This document shows positions 16,882 to 26,034 of a stretch of 64,000 bases of DNA, piece by piece. The position numbers and the translations under genes are program-made. Origin of the DNA: Massilia sp. BSC265 (GTDB lineage Bacteria; Pseudomonadota; Gammaproteobacteria; Burkholderiales; Burkholderiaceae_D); NCBI RefSeq assembly GCF_000740675.1, contig NZ_JPXI01000033.1, forward strand, positions 1 to 64,000, written 5' to 3'. Under the pieces are notes generated by a model that did not search any database, was not told the origin of the DNA, and saw only the letters and a program-made list of their open reading frames with translations. Position 1 is the stretch's first letter. Each line of letters opens with the position of its first letter.

Positions 16882-18273
16882 TTACAGGTACTTCGCCACG
16901 CGCGCCAAGACGACCTCGCGACCGAACAGTTCCAGCACTGCATCGATGGCCGGGGTCTGCAGCTGGCCGGTGACGATCAGGCGCAGCGGCATGGCGATCT
17001 GCGGCATCTTCAGGCCGTGCGCCGCCAGGACTTCCTTGAACATGGCGGCAATCGCGGCCTTGCTCCACTCCACATCCTTGCAGCGCTCGGCAAAGGTGGC
17101 CAGCGCCGGGCGCACGGCGTCGGTCAGGTGCTGGGCCAGCAGCGCGGCATCCGGTTGCGGCTCGCGGTAGAACAGCATGGCGGTATCGGCCAGCTCGTTG
17201 ACGGTGTTGGCGCGGTCCTTCACCAGGGCGACCACGGTCGACAGCTCAGGTGCGCCTTCGAACTGCGCGCCTTCGCGCTCCAGCACCGGACGCGCCAGGG
17301 CGGCCAGGCGCTCGTTGTCGGCCTGCTTGATATAGTGGTTGTTCAGCCAGGCCAGCTTTTCCGGGTTGAACTGTGCCGCCGATGCGGTCAGGTGCTCCAG
17401 GTTGAACCACTCGACGAACTGCTCCATCGAGAAGATCTCGTCGTCGCCGTGGCTCCAGCCCAGGCGCGCGAGGTAGTTGAGCATCGCTTCCGGCAGGTAG
17501 CCCTGCTCCGGATACTGCATGACGCTCACCGCGCCGTGGCGCTTCGACAGTTTCTGGCCGTCCGCACCCAGGATCATCGGCAGGTGGCCGTACTGCGGCA
17601 GCTCGGCGCCGAGCGCGCGCAGGATGTTGATCTGGCGCGGCGTGTTGTTCACGTGGTCGTCGCCGCGCAGCACGTGGGTGATCTTCATGTCCCAGTCATC
17701 CACGGACACGCAGAAGTTATAGGTCGGGGTGCCGTCCGGGCGCGCGATGATCAGGTCGTCGAGCTCCTTGTTGGCAATGGTGATCGGTCCCTTGACCACG
17801 TCGTTCCAGGTGACTTCGCCGTCGAGCGGATTCTTGAAGCGCACCACCGGCTTGACGCCTGCCGGCACTTCCGGAAGCACCTTGCCCGGCTCCGGGCGCC
17901 AGGTGCCGTCGTAGCGCGGCTTCTCGCCCGCGGCGCGCATGCGCTCGCGCATCGCTTCGACTTCTTCCGGCGAGCAGTAGCACAGGTAGGCGCTGCCCTG
18001 CTCCAGCATCGACGCGATCACCTCGCGGTAGCGGTCCATGCGCTGCATCTGGTAGAACGGGCCTTCGTCGTGCGACAGGCCGAGCCACTGCATGCCGTCC
18101 AGGATCGCCTGCACGGCTTCGGGCGTCGAGCGTTCGAGGTCGGTGTCTTCGATGCGCAGGATGAAGGTGCCGCCGAAGTGGCGTGCATAGGCCCAGGAAT
18201 ACAGCGCGGTGCGGGCGCCGCCCAGGTGGAGGTAGCCGGTCGGGCTGGGTGCGAAGCGGGTGCGGACGGTCAT
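16882..18273 (-). CDS. gltX: Glutamyl-tRNA synthetase
   Basis: This class I synthetase charges tRNA-Glu. The 463-aa protein has [20 protein letters not shown] (HIGH region) at the N-terminus, [20 protein letters not shown] and the KMSKS-equivalent [14 protein letters not shown] near residue 250. The ATG giving [11 protein letters not shown] is used because it matches the family N-terminus; an ATG four codons upstream is possible. Three tRNA-Glu genes, its own substrate, follow directly downstream on the same strand. Confidence 0.96.
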   Translation of the reverse strand: MTVRTRFAPSPTGYLHLGGARTALYSWAYARHFGGTFILRIEDTDLERSTPEAVQAILDGMQWLGLSHDEGPFYQMQRMDRYREVIASMLEQGSAYLCYCSPEEVEAMRERMRAAGEKPRYDGTWRPEPGKVLPEVPAGVKPVVRFKNPLDGEVTWNDVVKGPITIANKELDDLIIARPDGTPTYNFCVSVDDWDMKITHVLRGDDHVNNTPRQINILRALGAELPQYGHLPMILGADGQKLSKRHGAVSVMQYPEQGYLPEAMLNYLARLGWSHGDDEIFSMEQFVEWFNLEHLTASAAQFNPEKLAWLNNHYIKQADNERLAALARPVLEREGAQFEGAPELSTVVALVKDRANTVNELADTAMLFYREPQPDAALLAQHLTDAVRPALATFAERCKDVEWSKAAIAAMFKEVLAAHGLKMPQIAMPLRLIVTGQLQTPAIDAVLELFGREVVLARVAKYL

Positions 18274-18370
18274 GACTGGATGCAAGAAAGGTAAAGGCGT
18301 TATTTTACCCCGCCGCCATCGGCGCGCACCATCCGCGCCGATGGCCGCCTGTCGGACCGCCCGCCCTGCC

Positions 18371-19725
18371 TCAGCCCTCCCCGGATGGGCGGAGCGCCGG
18401 CCGCGGCGCCTCGAGGGCGCGCCGCACCGCCGAGGCCAGCTGCCGCGCCGCGCGCCGGACCTGGGCCGGCGTATGCCGGGCCATCAGCTGAAGCCGCAGG
18501 CGTGCCGAGCCGAGGGGCACGCCGGGAAATTCCATCGGGTTGACGAACACCTGCTCGCGCGCCAGCAGCATGCCGGCGACCCGCGTGGCGGACTCGGAGC
18601 CCAGCCACAAGGGCACGATCGGCGACGGCTTGCCCAAACAGCGCATGCCCTCCTCCTGCAACAGGGCGCGCAGTTCGACCGCATTGCGCATCACGTCCGC
18701 GCGCAGCCGTTCGCCTTCGTCGCCCGTCGCGATGCGCAGGCATTCCAGCACCGTGGCCGCCTGCACCGGCGACAGTGCATTCGAGAACATGTGCGGGCCC
18801 GCGAACAGCTGCAACTGGCGCCGCACGCTGCGCTCCGAGCAGGCGACGAAGCCGCCGTTCGAGGCGAAGGTCTTGGAAAAGGCGCCCATCACGATGTCGA
18901 TCTTGCCCAGCATGCCCTGGGCGCCGATGGCGCCCGTGCCGCCCGGCCCGATGGCCCCGAGGTCGTGCGCCACGTCCACCAGCAGCGTGGCGCCATACTC
19001 GCGGCACAGGTACTGCATCAGCGGCAGGTCCGGACTGTCGGCGTCCATGCTGAACAGGCCTTCGGTGACGACCAGGATCGCGCCGCCGGCATCCACCGCG
19101 CGGATTCCGGCCAGCAGCTCGCGCAGGTGGTCGCAGTCGTTGTGGCGGAACGCGGCCACGTTCCGGGTGGCGGCAGCGGCGCCCTGGCGCAGCGAGGCAT
19201 GGGCCAGCGCGTCGATCAGGACGTGGTCGTTGCCGTGCACCAGGGACGTCACCGCACCGAAAGCCGCGCCCAACCGGTCGGGAACAGCACCACGTGCTGG
19301 CAGTCCAGCAAGCTGCCGATGGCTTCCTCCAGCGCGGCGGAATAGCGGCTGTTCCCGAGCAGGATGGCCGAGCCGGCGCTGTGCGGCCCGCACTCGGCCA
19401 GCACGCGCATCGCCGCTTCGATGACAGCCGGATGGGCGCTCAGCGACAGGTAGTCCTGCGAAGCGAAATTGATGCCCTGCTGCGCCGCCAGGCCGTCGCC
19501 CTCCACCAGGGCGATCGGCGCCGGCGGACCGTCCAGTGTGCGGCAATAGGGCCAGACCCCGTGGCGCGCGCGCAGCTCACACCACTCCTCGAGAGGCGCG
19601 GCGCGGCGCAGCAGGTCGCGGCCGCGCGGCTGGCGGAACAGGGCAACATTGCCGCCCAGGGCCCCCGACGCGGCCAACGCATCCAGGTCGTGGGCGGGAT
19701 CAAACGGAATCGGTTCATTCAGCAC
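18371..19725 (-). pseudogene. Alpha-oxoamine synthase family PLP enzyme, frameshifted
   Basis: Two adjacent frames encode one enzyme of the AONS/KBL/SPT family, which condenses an acyl-CoA with an amino acid using PLP. The first frame, from the GTG at 19725 (GGAGGA just upstream), gives FASQDYLSLSAHPAVIEAA and ends HVVLFPTGWARLSVR at a stop at 19249. The second resumes AAFGAVTSLVHGNDHVLIDA and continues with LLVDVAHDLGAIGP and the PLP-lysine region GAFSKTFASNGGF to 18371. The switch at about 19262-19272 is explained by one missing base between the tryptophan and phenylalanine codons. The usual VDEAH is VDVAH here. Product specificity is not resolvable. It could be a real mutation or an assembly error. 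Confidence 0.8.
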
Positions 19726-19758
19726 GGTATCCTCCAGAAACAAGCAAGCGATAGGAAC

Positions 19759-22326
19759 TCAGGCCGGCTCGAGGGACTCGTCCTCGACCTGGCGCCCCAG
19801 CAGCGCCGCCACCTCGGCGGGCGGCAGCGGCCGGGCAAAGTAATACCCCTGGGCGGCGTCGCACCCCATCGCGCACAGGTCGGCCAGCTGCTCGGGTGTC
19901 TCGACCGCTTCGGCGATCACGCTCAGGCCGAGACGGTGCGCCATCGATACGATGGCCTCGGCGATCGCAAACGAGCGCCCGTCGACCATGCCGGCGCCGC
20001 CCCCCGCGCCGCCCGCCTTGCCCAGGCGGCGCACGAACAGGCCGTCCATCTTGAGGATGTCGATCGGCAGTTCGGACAGGTAGTTCAGGCTCGAGTAGCC
20101 GGTGCCGAAGTCGTCGATCGAGACCACCACGCCGGCCTGGCGCAGCCCGTTCATCAGGGCGCAGTTGCCCGCCAGGTCTTCGATCAGCATGCCTTCGGTG
20201 ATCTCGAGGTCGAGGCAGCGCGCCGGCATCCCGGTCTCCGCCAGGATCCCCAGCACCCGCGCCGGCAGCCCCGGCTCCTTGAGCTGGCGCGCCGACAGGT
20301 TCACCGCGGTCTTGATCTCGGGGAGCCCGGCCGCGCGCCAGGCACGGTTCTGCAGGCAGGCGGTGCGCAGCGCCCAGTCGCCGATCGGGACGATCAAGCC
20401 GGTCTCCTCGGCCAGCGGGATGAAGCGTCCCGGATCGACGCGCCCGTACACCGGATGCTGCCAGCGCAGCAGGGCCTCGACGCCGATCACGCGCCGCGTG
20501 GCCAGGTCGATCTGCGGCTGGTACTCCAGGAACAACTGCCCTTGCGTGAGGGCGTCGCGCAGCCCATTCTTCAGCGCCAGGCGCTCGCTCTGCGGCTGCA
20601 CCGTGTCCCCCGAGTAGACCTGGACGCTGTTCTCGCCCCAGCGCTTGGCGCCGCGCATGGCGGTATCGGCGCGCTTGAGCAGGGCGTCGAGGCCGCAGTC
20701 GGCCGCCGGGTACAGGGCCACGCCCACCGCCAGCGTGACGAAGCACTCGCGCCCCGCCACGCTCAAGGGCAGGCCGAAGCGGTCGAGGATCTTCTCGGCC
20801 ACCACCTGGGCGTCGGATTCGAAGCTCAGGTCTTCCAGCAGCGCGATGAATTCGTCGCCGCCCCAGCGCGCCACCGTGTCGGAGTCGCGCAGGCAGCGCC
20901 GGATCTCGGTGCCGGCCCGGGTCAGCAGCTCGTCGCCGGCTTCGTAGCCGAGTTCGTCGTTGATCTCCTTGAAGCCGTTGATGTTCAGGAGCAGCAGCGC
21001 CACCAGGCGGCGGTTGCGGTTGGCCCGGTCCATCGCGTGGCGCAGGCGGTCGCGCAACAGGTTCCGGTTGAGCAGTCCGGTAAGCTGGTCGCACTGGGCA
21101 CCATCGAGCAGGCGCGCCGCGCTCACCCTTGGGCCGACGCCCTCGCCTTGCCTCCCTCCCCTCTGGGCTTCCTGCCTCGGCACCACCGGCAGGCGCTCGT
21201 CGTCGTCATGGCACTGCACCCGATTGCGCCCCAGCGACTTGGCCACGTACAAGGCTTCGTCGGCGCGCGCGATGGCTTGCGCCATGGCTTCGCCGATCCG
21301 GTACTCGGCCACGCCGACCGACACCGTGAGCGTGATATCCGAGCCCTTGTCAGCGCAGCGCAGGCCCGCGATCACCCGCCGCACCCGCTCTGCCAGCACC
21401 AGCGCGTCCGGCGCCGAGGTCTCGGGCAGCATCAGCAGGAATTCTTCGCCGCCGTAGCGCCCGAAGGCGTCGGTGCCGCGGATCTGCCCCTGCACCGCCG
21501 CGGCGAAGCGGCGCAGCACCAGGTCACCGGCCGCGTGCCCGTAGGTGTCGTTGATGCGCTTGAAGAAGTCGATGTCGAACAGGCACAGGCAGAACGGCCG
21601 GCCATTGCGGTCGGCGCGCTCCTTCTCGCGGTCGATCAGCCCGAGCATGAAACGGCGGTTGTGGCTGCCCGTGAGCTCGTCGCGGATCGCCAGCTCGTTG
21701 ATGGTGGACAGGGCGTGCTGCAGCTTGACGAAGCCTTCGGTCTTGGTCAGCTCGAACAGCAGCACGAACACCAGCACCACCACGTACAGGCCGATGTTGC
21801 AGATCAGGTGCAGGAGCGGCATGTCGAGGCGTGGCGCGCCCGGCGCCGCCAGGCCGTAGGCGCTCAAGCCCCAGATCGTGGCGGCGGCGCTGCAGCTGAC
21901 CGCCAGCCAGAACACGCCGCTTGCCACGCCGCCAAGGAACATCGCCACCACCGGGGCGGTGATCAGCCAGCTGGCCGTGGGCGCGTCGATGCCGCCCAGG
22001 TGCCAGGTCAGCCAGGTGAAATTGAAGAACAGCGCGCACAGGAACAGCTCGCGCGCGGCTGCGATGCTGCCGGTCAGGCGCAGCACGGGCGGCGCCATCA
22101 GCATGACCAGGCAGCAGGCCAGGATCTCGGCGGCAGCCAGCTTCAGGCCGAGCTTCCAGTAGGCCAGGGCGTAGAGCGGGCCGGCGGTGGCCGCCATCAG
22201 GGCTGCGTTGACCACGTTCTCGGCACGGGCGAGCACGGCCGCGTCGTGACGCAGCCTGGCGGGTATGAACAGGTGAGCCGCGTCCAGGTAACGCCCGCGC
22301 CACCGTTGGTCTCTCTTGTCGCTCAT
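19759..22326 (-). CDS. Membrane GGDEF-GGDEF-EAL protein
   Basis: This 855-aa protein has about six N-terminal membrane segments (residues about 35-210), two GGDEF domains in tandem and a C-terminal EAL domain. The first cyclase site reads GRYGGEEFLLML and the second ARWGGDEFIALL; both keep the active-site pattern and an RxxD inhibitory site five residues upstream (RGTD and RDSD). The EAL domain keeps GVEALLRWQHP, NLSARQ, LEITEG, IDDFGTGYSSL and the late AEAVET, so phosphodiesterase activity is plausible. It could make and degrade c-di-GMP. It is divergent from another EAL protein. Confidence 0.92.
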   Translation of the reverse strand: MSDKRDQRWRGRYLDAAHLFIPARLRHDAAVLARAENVVNAALMAATAGPLYALAYWKLGLKLAAAEILACCLVMLMAPPVLRLTGSIAAARELFLCALFFNFTWLTWHLGGIDAPTASWLITAPVVAMFLGGVASGVFWLAVSCSAAATIWGLSAYGLAAPGAPRLDMPLLHLICNIGLYVVVLVFVLLFELTKTEGFVKLQHALSTINELAIRDELTGSHNRRFMLGLIDREKERADRNGRPFCLCLFDIDFFKRINDTYGHAAGDLVLRRFAAAVQGQIRGTDAFGRYGGEEFLLMLPETSAPDALVLAERVRRVIAGLRCADKGSDITLTVSVGVAEYRIGEAMAQAIARADEALYVAKSLGRNRVQCHDDDERLPVVPRQEAQRGGRQGEGVGPRVSAARLLDGAQCDQLTGLLNRNLLRDRLRHAMDRANRNRRLVALLLLNINGFKEINDELGYEAGDELLTRAGTEIRRCLRDSDTVARWGGDEFIALLEDLSFESDAQVVAEKILDRFGLPLSVAGRECFVTLAVGVALYPAADCGLDALLKRADTAMRGAKRWGENSVQVYSGDTVQPQSERLALKNGLRDALTQGQLFLEYQPQIDLATRRVIGVEALLRWQHPVYGRVDPGRFIPLAEETGLIVPIGDWALRTACLQNRAWRAAGLPEIKTAVNLSARQLKEPGLPARVLGILAETGMPARCLDLEITEGMLIEDLAGNCALMNGLRQAGVVVSIDDFGTGYSSLNYLSELPIDILKMDGLFVRRLGKAGGAGGGAGMVDGRSFAIAEAIVSMAHRLGLSVIAEAVETPEQLADLCAMGCDAAQGYYFARPLPPAEVAALLGRQVEDESLEPA

Positions 22327-22544
22327 CGCTTATCCCATGCCCACGCTCTCCTACCGAGTGTAGGGAGGAATATTCCGGTGAACTTTATTTTCAAACAGAA
22401 AGTTGCCGAAAAGAAGAGCCGCTTCGATGCTGCTCAGCGCCCGCCTACCCTGGCATGCAACAGGCATCTTCTGCGGGGTGGGTATTGTCGATCTGCGAAC
22501 AGTTTCTTAGAATGTCACTCAGACAACCCAGGGTAGCGCAAGCC

Positions 22545-23723
22545 ATGTCGAACGTGACACAAACCAGGCAGTCGCAAGCACCGCTGCATGAGATCATCCT
22601 GTCCGCCGTCGACCTGGCCAGGATCTGCCTGCGCATGGACGTGGCCTTCGTTTCCGAGTTCAGGCACGGCCGCCGGATCTTTCGCCACATCGCGGCCGAC
22701 GGCGAATTGCCGGTCCAGCCGGGCCATTCGGACCCGCTGGCGGAGAGCTACTGCCAACATGTGGTCGACGGCTCGATCCCGCCCATCGTCGACGACAGCC
22801 ACATCTACCCCATCCTGAAGCGCCTGGGCAGCACCGAGGCGCTGAAGATCCGCGCCCACCTGGGCGTGCCGATCTGGCTGTCCGACGGCTCGGTGTTCGG
22901 GACCTTCTGCTGCTACAACCGCAGCCCGAGTTCCTCGCTGCGCGAGGTCGACGTGGACGCGCTGCGGCGTTTCGCCCGCCTGATTGCGACGATGCTGGAG
23001 CAGCGGGTGATCGCCGAGCGGGCGGCCGAAGAGACCTGTGCCCGTCTCGCGGAGGTGATGGGCGGGCGCGCGATCGCCATCGCCTGCCAGCCCATTGTCG
23101 ACCTCTCCAGCGGCGGCGTGCTCGGCTACGAAGCGCTGTCGCGCTTTCCCGCTCCCGCGAGCTGCCCGGCAGGCTGGTTCGAAGACGCGCATCGGGTCGA
23201 CAAGGGCACCGAACTCGAACTGCTCGCCATCGAGCTGGCCCTGTCCGGCCTTGCCAGGCTGCCGCCGCAGGCCTACCTGTCCCTGAACGTGTCCCCCTGC
23301 ACGATCCTGAGCGGCGCACTGGCTTCCCGCCTCGGCGCCGCGCCGCTCGACAGATTGGTGCTGGAACTGACCGAGCACGCGCCCGTCGAGGAGTATCCGG
23401 CCATTGCCGGCGCCCTGGCCGGCCTGCGCCGGTCCGGCCTGAGGCTGGCGATCGACGACGCCGGCTCGGGCTACGCCAGCTTCCGCCATATCCTGCAGCT
23501 CCGGCCCGACATCATCAAGCTCGACCAGAGTCTGGTCCAGGGCATCGACGGCGATCCCGGCCGCCGGGCGCTGGCCGCCGCCCTGACCGGCTTCGCGCGC
23601 GATACCGGCAGCGACGTGGTGGCCGAGGGCATCGAGACGGATGCCGAGCTGGCCGTACTGCGCGGTCTGGGCATCAAGGCCGGACAAGGTTATTTGTTGG
23701 GACGGCCCGCGCCGCTGGCGTGA
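22545..23723 (+). CDS. GAF-EAL domain protein (putative c-di-GMP phosphodiesterase)
   Basis: The 392-aa protein begins with a GAF-like sensor domain (residues about 10-160, including FVSEFRHGRRIF and AHLGVPIWLSDGSVFGTFCC), followed by an EAL domain. Catalytic elements are largely kept: GYEALSRFP, LSLNVSP, LVLELTEHAP, IDDAGSGYASFRH (family DDFGTG), IIKLDQSLVQ, AEGIETDAEL and GQGYLLGRP. The ATG at 22545 is used; in-frame starts at 22512 and further upstream lack better ribosome binding sites. It is divergent from the GGDEF-GGDEF-EAL gene across 218 bp. Confidence 0.88.
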   Translation: MSNVTQTRQSQAPLHEIILSAVDLARICLRMDVAFVSEFRHGRRIFRHIAADGELPVQPGHSDPLAESYCQHVVDGSIPPIVDDSHIYPILKRLGSTEALKIRAHLGVPIWLSDGSVFGTFCCYNRSPSSSLREVDVDALRRFARLIATMLEQRVIAERAAEETCARLAEVMGGRAIAIACQPIVDLSSGGVLGYEALSRFPAPASCPAGWFEDAHRVDKGTELELLAIELALSGLARLPPQAYLSLNVSPCTILSGALASRLGAAPLDRLVLELTEHAPVEEYPAIAGALAGLRRSGLRLAIDDAGSGYASFRHILQLRPDIIKLDQSLVQGIDGDPGRRALAAALTGFARDTGSDVVAEGIETDAELAVLRGLGIKAGQGYLLGRPAPLA

Positions 23724-23746
23724 AAGCGCCCGACAAAACCTCCATG

Positions 23747-24766
23747 TCAGGCGCGGCGCAGTGCGATCGTGCGGCCAGCCCGCGCCCGCAGCTGGCCGCA
23801 GCCGCCTTCGACGTCCTGCCCGGCCGAATCGCGCAGCTTGGTCAGCACACCGCGCGCGTGCAGGCTCGCCGCGATCTCGCGGGCACGCTCCCAGCCGGGC
23901 CGGCGAAAGTCCAGGTCGGGCACCGTGTTATACGGAATCATGTTGAGGATGGCGTACTTGCCGCGCAGGAGGGACACGATGCCGTCCATCTCGTCCGGGC
24001 CGTCGTTCACGCCCTCCAGCAGCGTCCACTGGTACTGGATCGGGTAGCCGGTCAGGCGCGCATAGCGCTCGCCGTGCGCCACCAGTTCCTGCGGTGTCAG
24101 GCGTGGCGCACGCGGCAGCAGTTCGGCGCGCAGGTCGGGCTTCGTGGTGTGCAGCGACAGCGCCAGTGCCGGCTTCACCCGGCTTCCCGCCAGGCGCTCG
24201 AAGGCGCGCAGGTCGCCTACCGTGGAAAACACCAGGTTCTTGTGCGCGATGTTCGCCTCGACGCCCAGCAACTCGATCGCTTCCAGCACGTTGTCGAGGT
24301 TGTGGGCCGGCTCCCCCATGCCCATGAAGACAACCTTCTTCACCGGGCGGCGGGAACGCGCGAGCACCACCTGGGCGACAATCTCGCCGCTCGTCACCTG
24401 GCGCAGCAGGCCTTCGCGGCCGGTCATGCAAAAGCGGCAGCCGACCGCGCAGCCGACCTGGCTCGACACGCACACGCCGTCGCGCGGCAGCAGCACGGAT
24501 TCGACCATCTGGCCATCCTGCAAGCCGACGAGCAGGCGCTCGGAGCCGTCCTCGCCCGGGTGGCTGGAGACCAGCCGCACCAGGCCGGCCAGCTCCTCGT
24601 CGAGCGCGGGCAAGGCTTCGCGCACGGGTTTCGGAAGGAAATCGGAGGCGGGGCGCCGTCCGCGCTCGTGCGCGGCGCCCTGCACCCAGTCGCGCAGCAC
24701 GCGCTCCTGGTGCAGCGGCAGCGCGCCGAGCGCCGCCAGGCGCTCGCGGATGGCCGAGAGTCGCAT
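23747..24766 (-). CDS. RlmN-family radical SAM RNA methyltransferase
   Basis: This 339-aa protein belongs to the RlmN/Cfr family. The radical SAM cluster motif is CAVGCRFCMTG (CxxxCxxC), preceded by GVCVSSQVG, and the C-terminal catalytic cysteine is in GGCGQLRAR. Other family blocks are VFMGMGEPAHNLDNVLEAIE, ALSLHTTKPDLRAELLP and YQWTLLEGVND. It is shorter than canonical RlmN (about 380 aa) and not next to ndk or pilW/hisS as rlmN usually is, so it may be the RlmN-like paralogue found in betaproteobacteria. The A2503 target is therefore uncertain. Confidence 0.85.
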   Translation of the reverse strand: MRLSAIRERLAALGALPLHQERVLRDWVQGAAHERGRRPASDFLPKPVREALPALDEELAGLVRLVSSHPGEDGSERLLVGLQDGQMVESVLLPRDGVCVSSQVGCAVGCRFCMTGREGLLRQVTSGEIVAQVVLARSRRPVKKVVFMGMGEPAHNLDNVLEAIELLGVEANIAHKNLVFSTVGDLRAFERLAGSRVKPALALSLHTTKPDLRAELLPRAPRLTPQELVAHGERYARLTGYPIQYQWTLLEGVNDGPDEMDGIVSLLRGKYAILNMIPYNTVPDLDFRRPGWERAREIAASLHARGVLTKLRDSAGQDVEGGCGQLRARAGRTIALRRA

Positions 24767-24799
24767 CGAAGAACCTGGAAATTTACCAGTTGGTAAAAA

Positions 24800-25888
24800 T
24801 TAGTCGTTCTTGACGACGATGCTCGGGAACTTGCTGGTCATGTCCTTGGCCTTCTCGGCGACCTTGACGGCGACCTTGCGCGCGATCTGCTTGTAAACGC
24901 TCGCGACCGGCCCCTCCGGATCGGCCACCACGGTCGGGCGGCCGGAATCGGTCTGCTCGCGGATCGACAGCGTGAGCGGCAGCTTGCCGAGGAAGTCGAC
25001 GCCGAAGTCGCGGCACATCTTCTCGCCGCCGCCCGCTCCGAAGATTTCCTCGTGGTGGCCGCAGTTCGAACAGATGTGGGTGCTCATGTTCTCGACCACG
25101 CCGATGATCGGGATGCCGACCTTCTCGAACATCTTGAGGCCCTTGCGCGCGTCGAGCAGCGCGATGTCCTGCGGCGTGGTAACGATCACGGCGCCGGTGA
25201 CCGGCACTTTCTGCGACAGGGTCAGCTGGATGTCGCCGGTGCCCGGGGGCATGTCGACGATCAGGTAATCGAGGTCGCGCCAGTTGGTCTGCTCGAGCAG
25301 CTGCTGCAGTGCGCCGGTGACCATCGGACCGCGCCAGACCATCGGCTCGTCAGGGTCGATCATGAAGCCGATCGAGGACACCTGCACGCCGTGGTTCTCC
25401 AGCGGCTCCATGGTCTTGCCGTCGCGGCTCTCGGGACGCGCGTTAATCCCCAACATCATCGGCTGCGAAGGGCCGTAGATATCGGCATCGAGGATGCCGA
25501 CACTGGCGCCTTCGGCCGCCAGGGCCAGCGCCAGGTTGACGGCGGTGGTCGACTTGCCGACCCCGCCCTTGCCGGAGGCGACCGCGATGATGTTCTTCAC
25601 GTTCGGCATGACCTTCAGGCCACGCTGCACTGCATGCGACAGGATCTTGCTGTAGACCTTGGCCGTAACCTGGCCCACGCCGGGCAGTCCCTTGACGCCG
25701 GCCACGACGCTGTCGCGGATGCTCGCCATCTGGCTGGCGGCCGGATAGCCCAGCTCGACGTCGAAGGAAACGTCGCTGCCGCTGAGCTTGATGTTCTTGA
25801 TTGATTTGGAAGAAACGAAATCTTTCCCGGTGTTAGGATCGATGACCGCCGACAATGCTGCCTTGACATCGTTCTCAGTGATGCTCAT
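24800..25888 (-). CDS. apbC: Iron-sulfur cluster carrier protein ApbC/Mrp
   Basis: This P-loop ATPase carries Fe-S clusters to apoproteins. The N-terminal MIP18-like domain (residues about 1-90) is followed by the deviant Walker A ASGKGGVGKSTTAVN, DADIYGPSQP, DMPPGTGDIQLTL and the cluster-binding CSNCGHHEEIFG. The start is the ATG at 25888, with GGAGA at good distance; the longer upstream frame is noncoding. Length (362 aa) is typical. It is divergent from metG, an arrangement common in proteobacteria. Confidence 0.95.
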   Translation of the reverse strand: MSITENDVKAALSAVIDPNTGKDFVSSKSIKNIKLSGSDVSFDVELGYPAASQMASIRDSVVAGVKGLPGVGQVTAKVYSKILSHAVQRGLKVMPNVKNIIAVASGKGGVGKSTTAVNLALALAAEGASVGILDADIYGPSQPMMLGINARPESRDGKTMEPLENHGVQVSSIGFMIDPDEPMVWRGPMVTGALQQLLEQTNWRDLDYLIVDMPPGTGDIQLTLSQKVPVTGAVIVTTPQDIALLDARKGLKMFEKVGIPIIGVVENMSTHICSNCGHHEEIFGAGGGEKMCRDFGVDFLGKLPLTLSIREQTDSGRPTVVADPEGPVASVYKQIARKVAVKVAEKAKDMTSKFPSIVVKND

Positions 25889-25993
25889 GAATTTCTCCAG
25901 TGTGATAGGGGCGAAGTGTAACGCAAAATGCATCTTGCTTCTTGTTGGTTTGGCAAACCCGGTACCCTGGACCTGCGCAGGGGGGCCTTCCGC

Positions 25994-26002
25994 TGTTAAA
26001 AT
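25994..26002 (+). promoter_or_regulatory. Extended -10 promoter for metG
   Basis: TGTTAAAAT forms an extended -10 element (TG-n-TAAAAT) 32 bp before the metG ATG. No good -35 hexamer is visible, as is usual for extended -10 promoters. Confidence 0.5.
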
Positions 26003-26034
26003 GCTTCTTTTCATATAACCCAAGCGCTTCGACC

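Noticed and set aside
18371..19725. CqsA/LqsA/JqsA autoinducer synthase call for the frameshifted gene
   Set aside because: A short HNDCDHL-like match is suggestive, but the same region is common to the whole alpha-oxoamine synthase family, and no LqsS/LqsR-type sensor genes are adjacent.
19294..22536. 1080-codon plus-strand open frame
   Set aside because: It is antisense to the GGDEF-GGDEF-EAL gene and part of the frameshifted synthase; composition is His/Gln/Arg-rich and typical of shadow frames.
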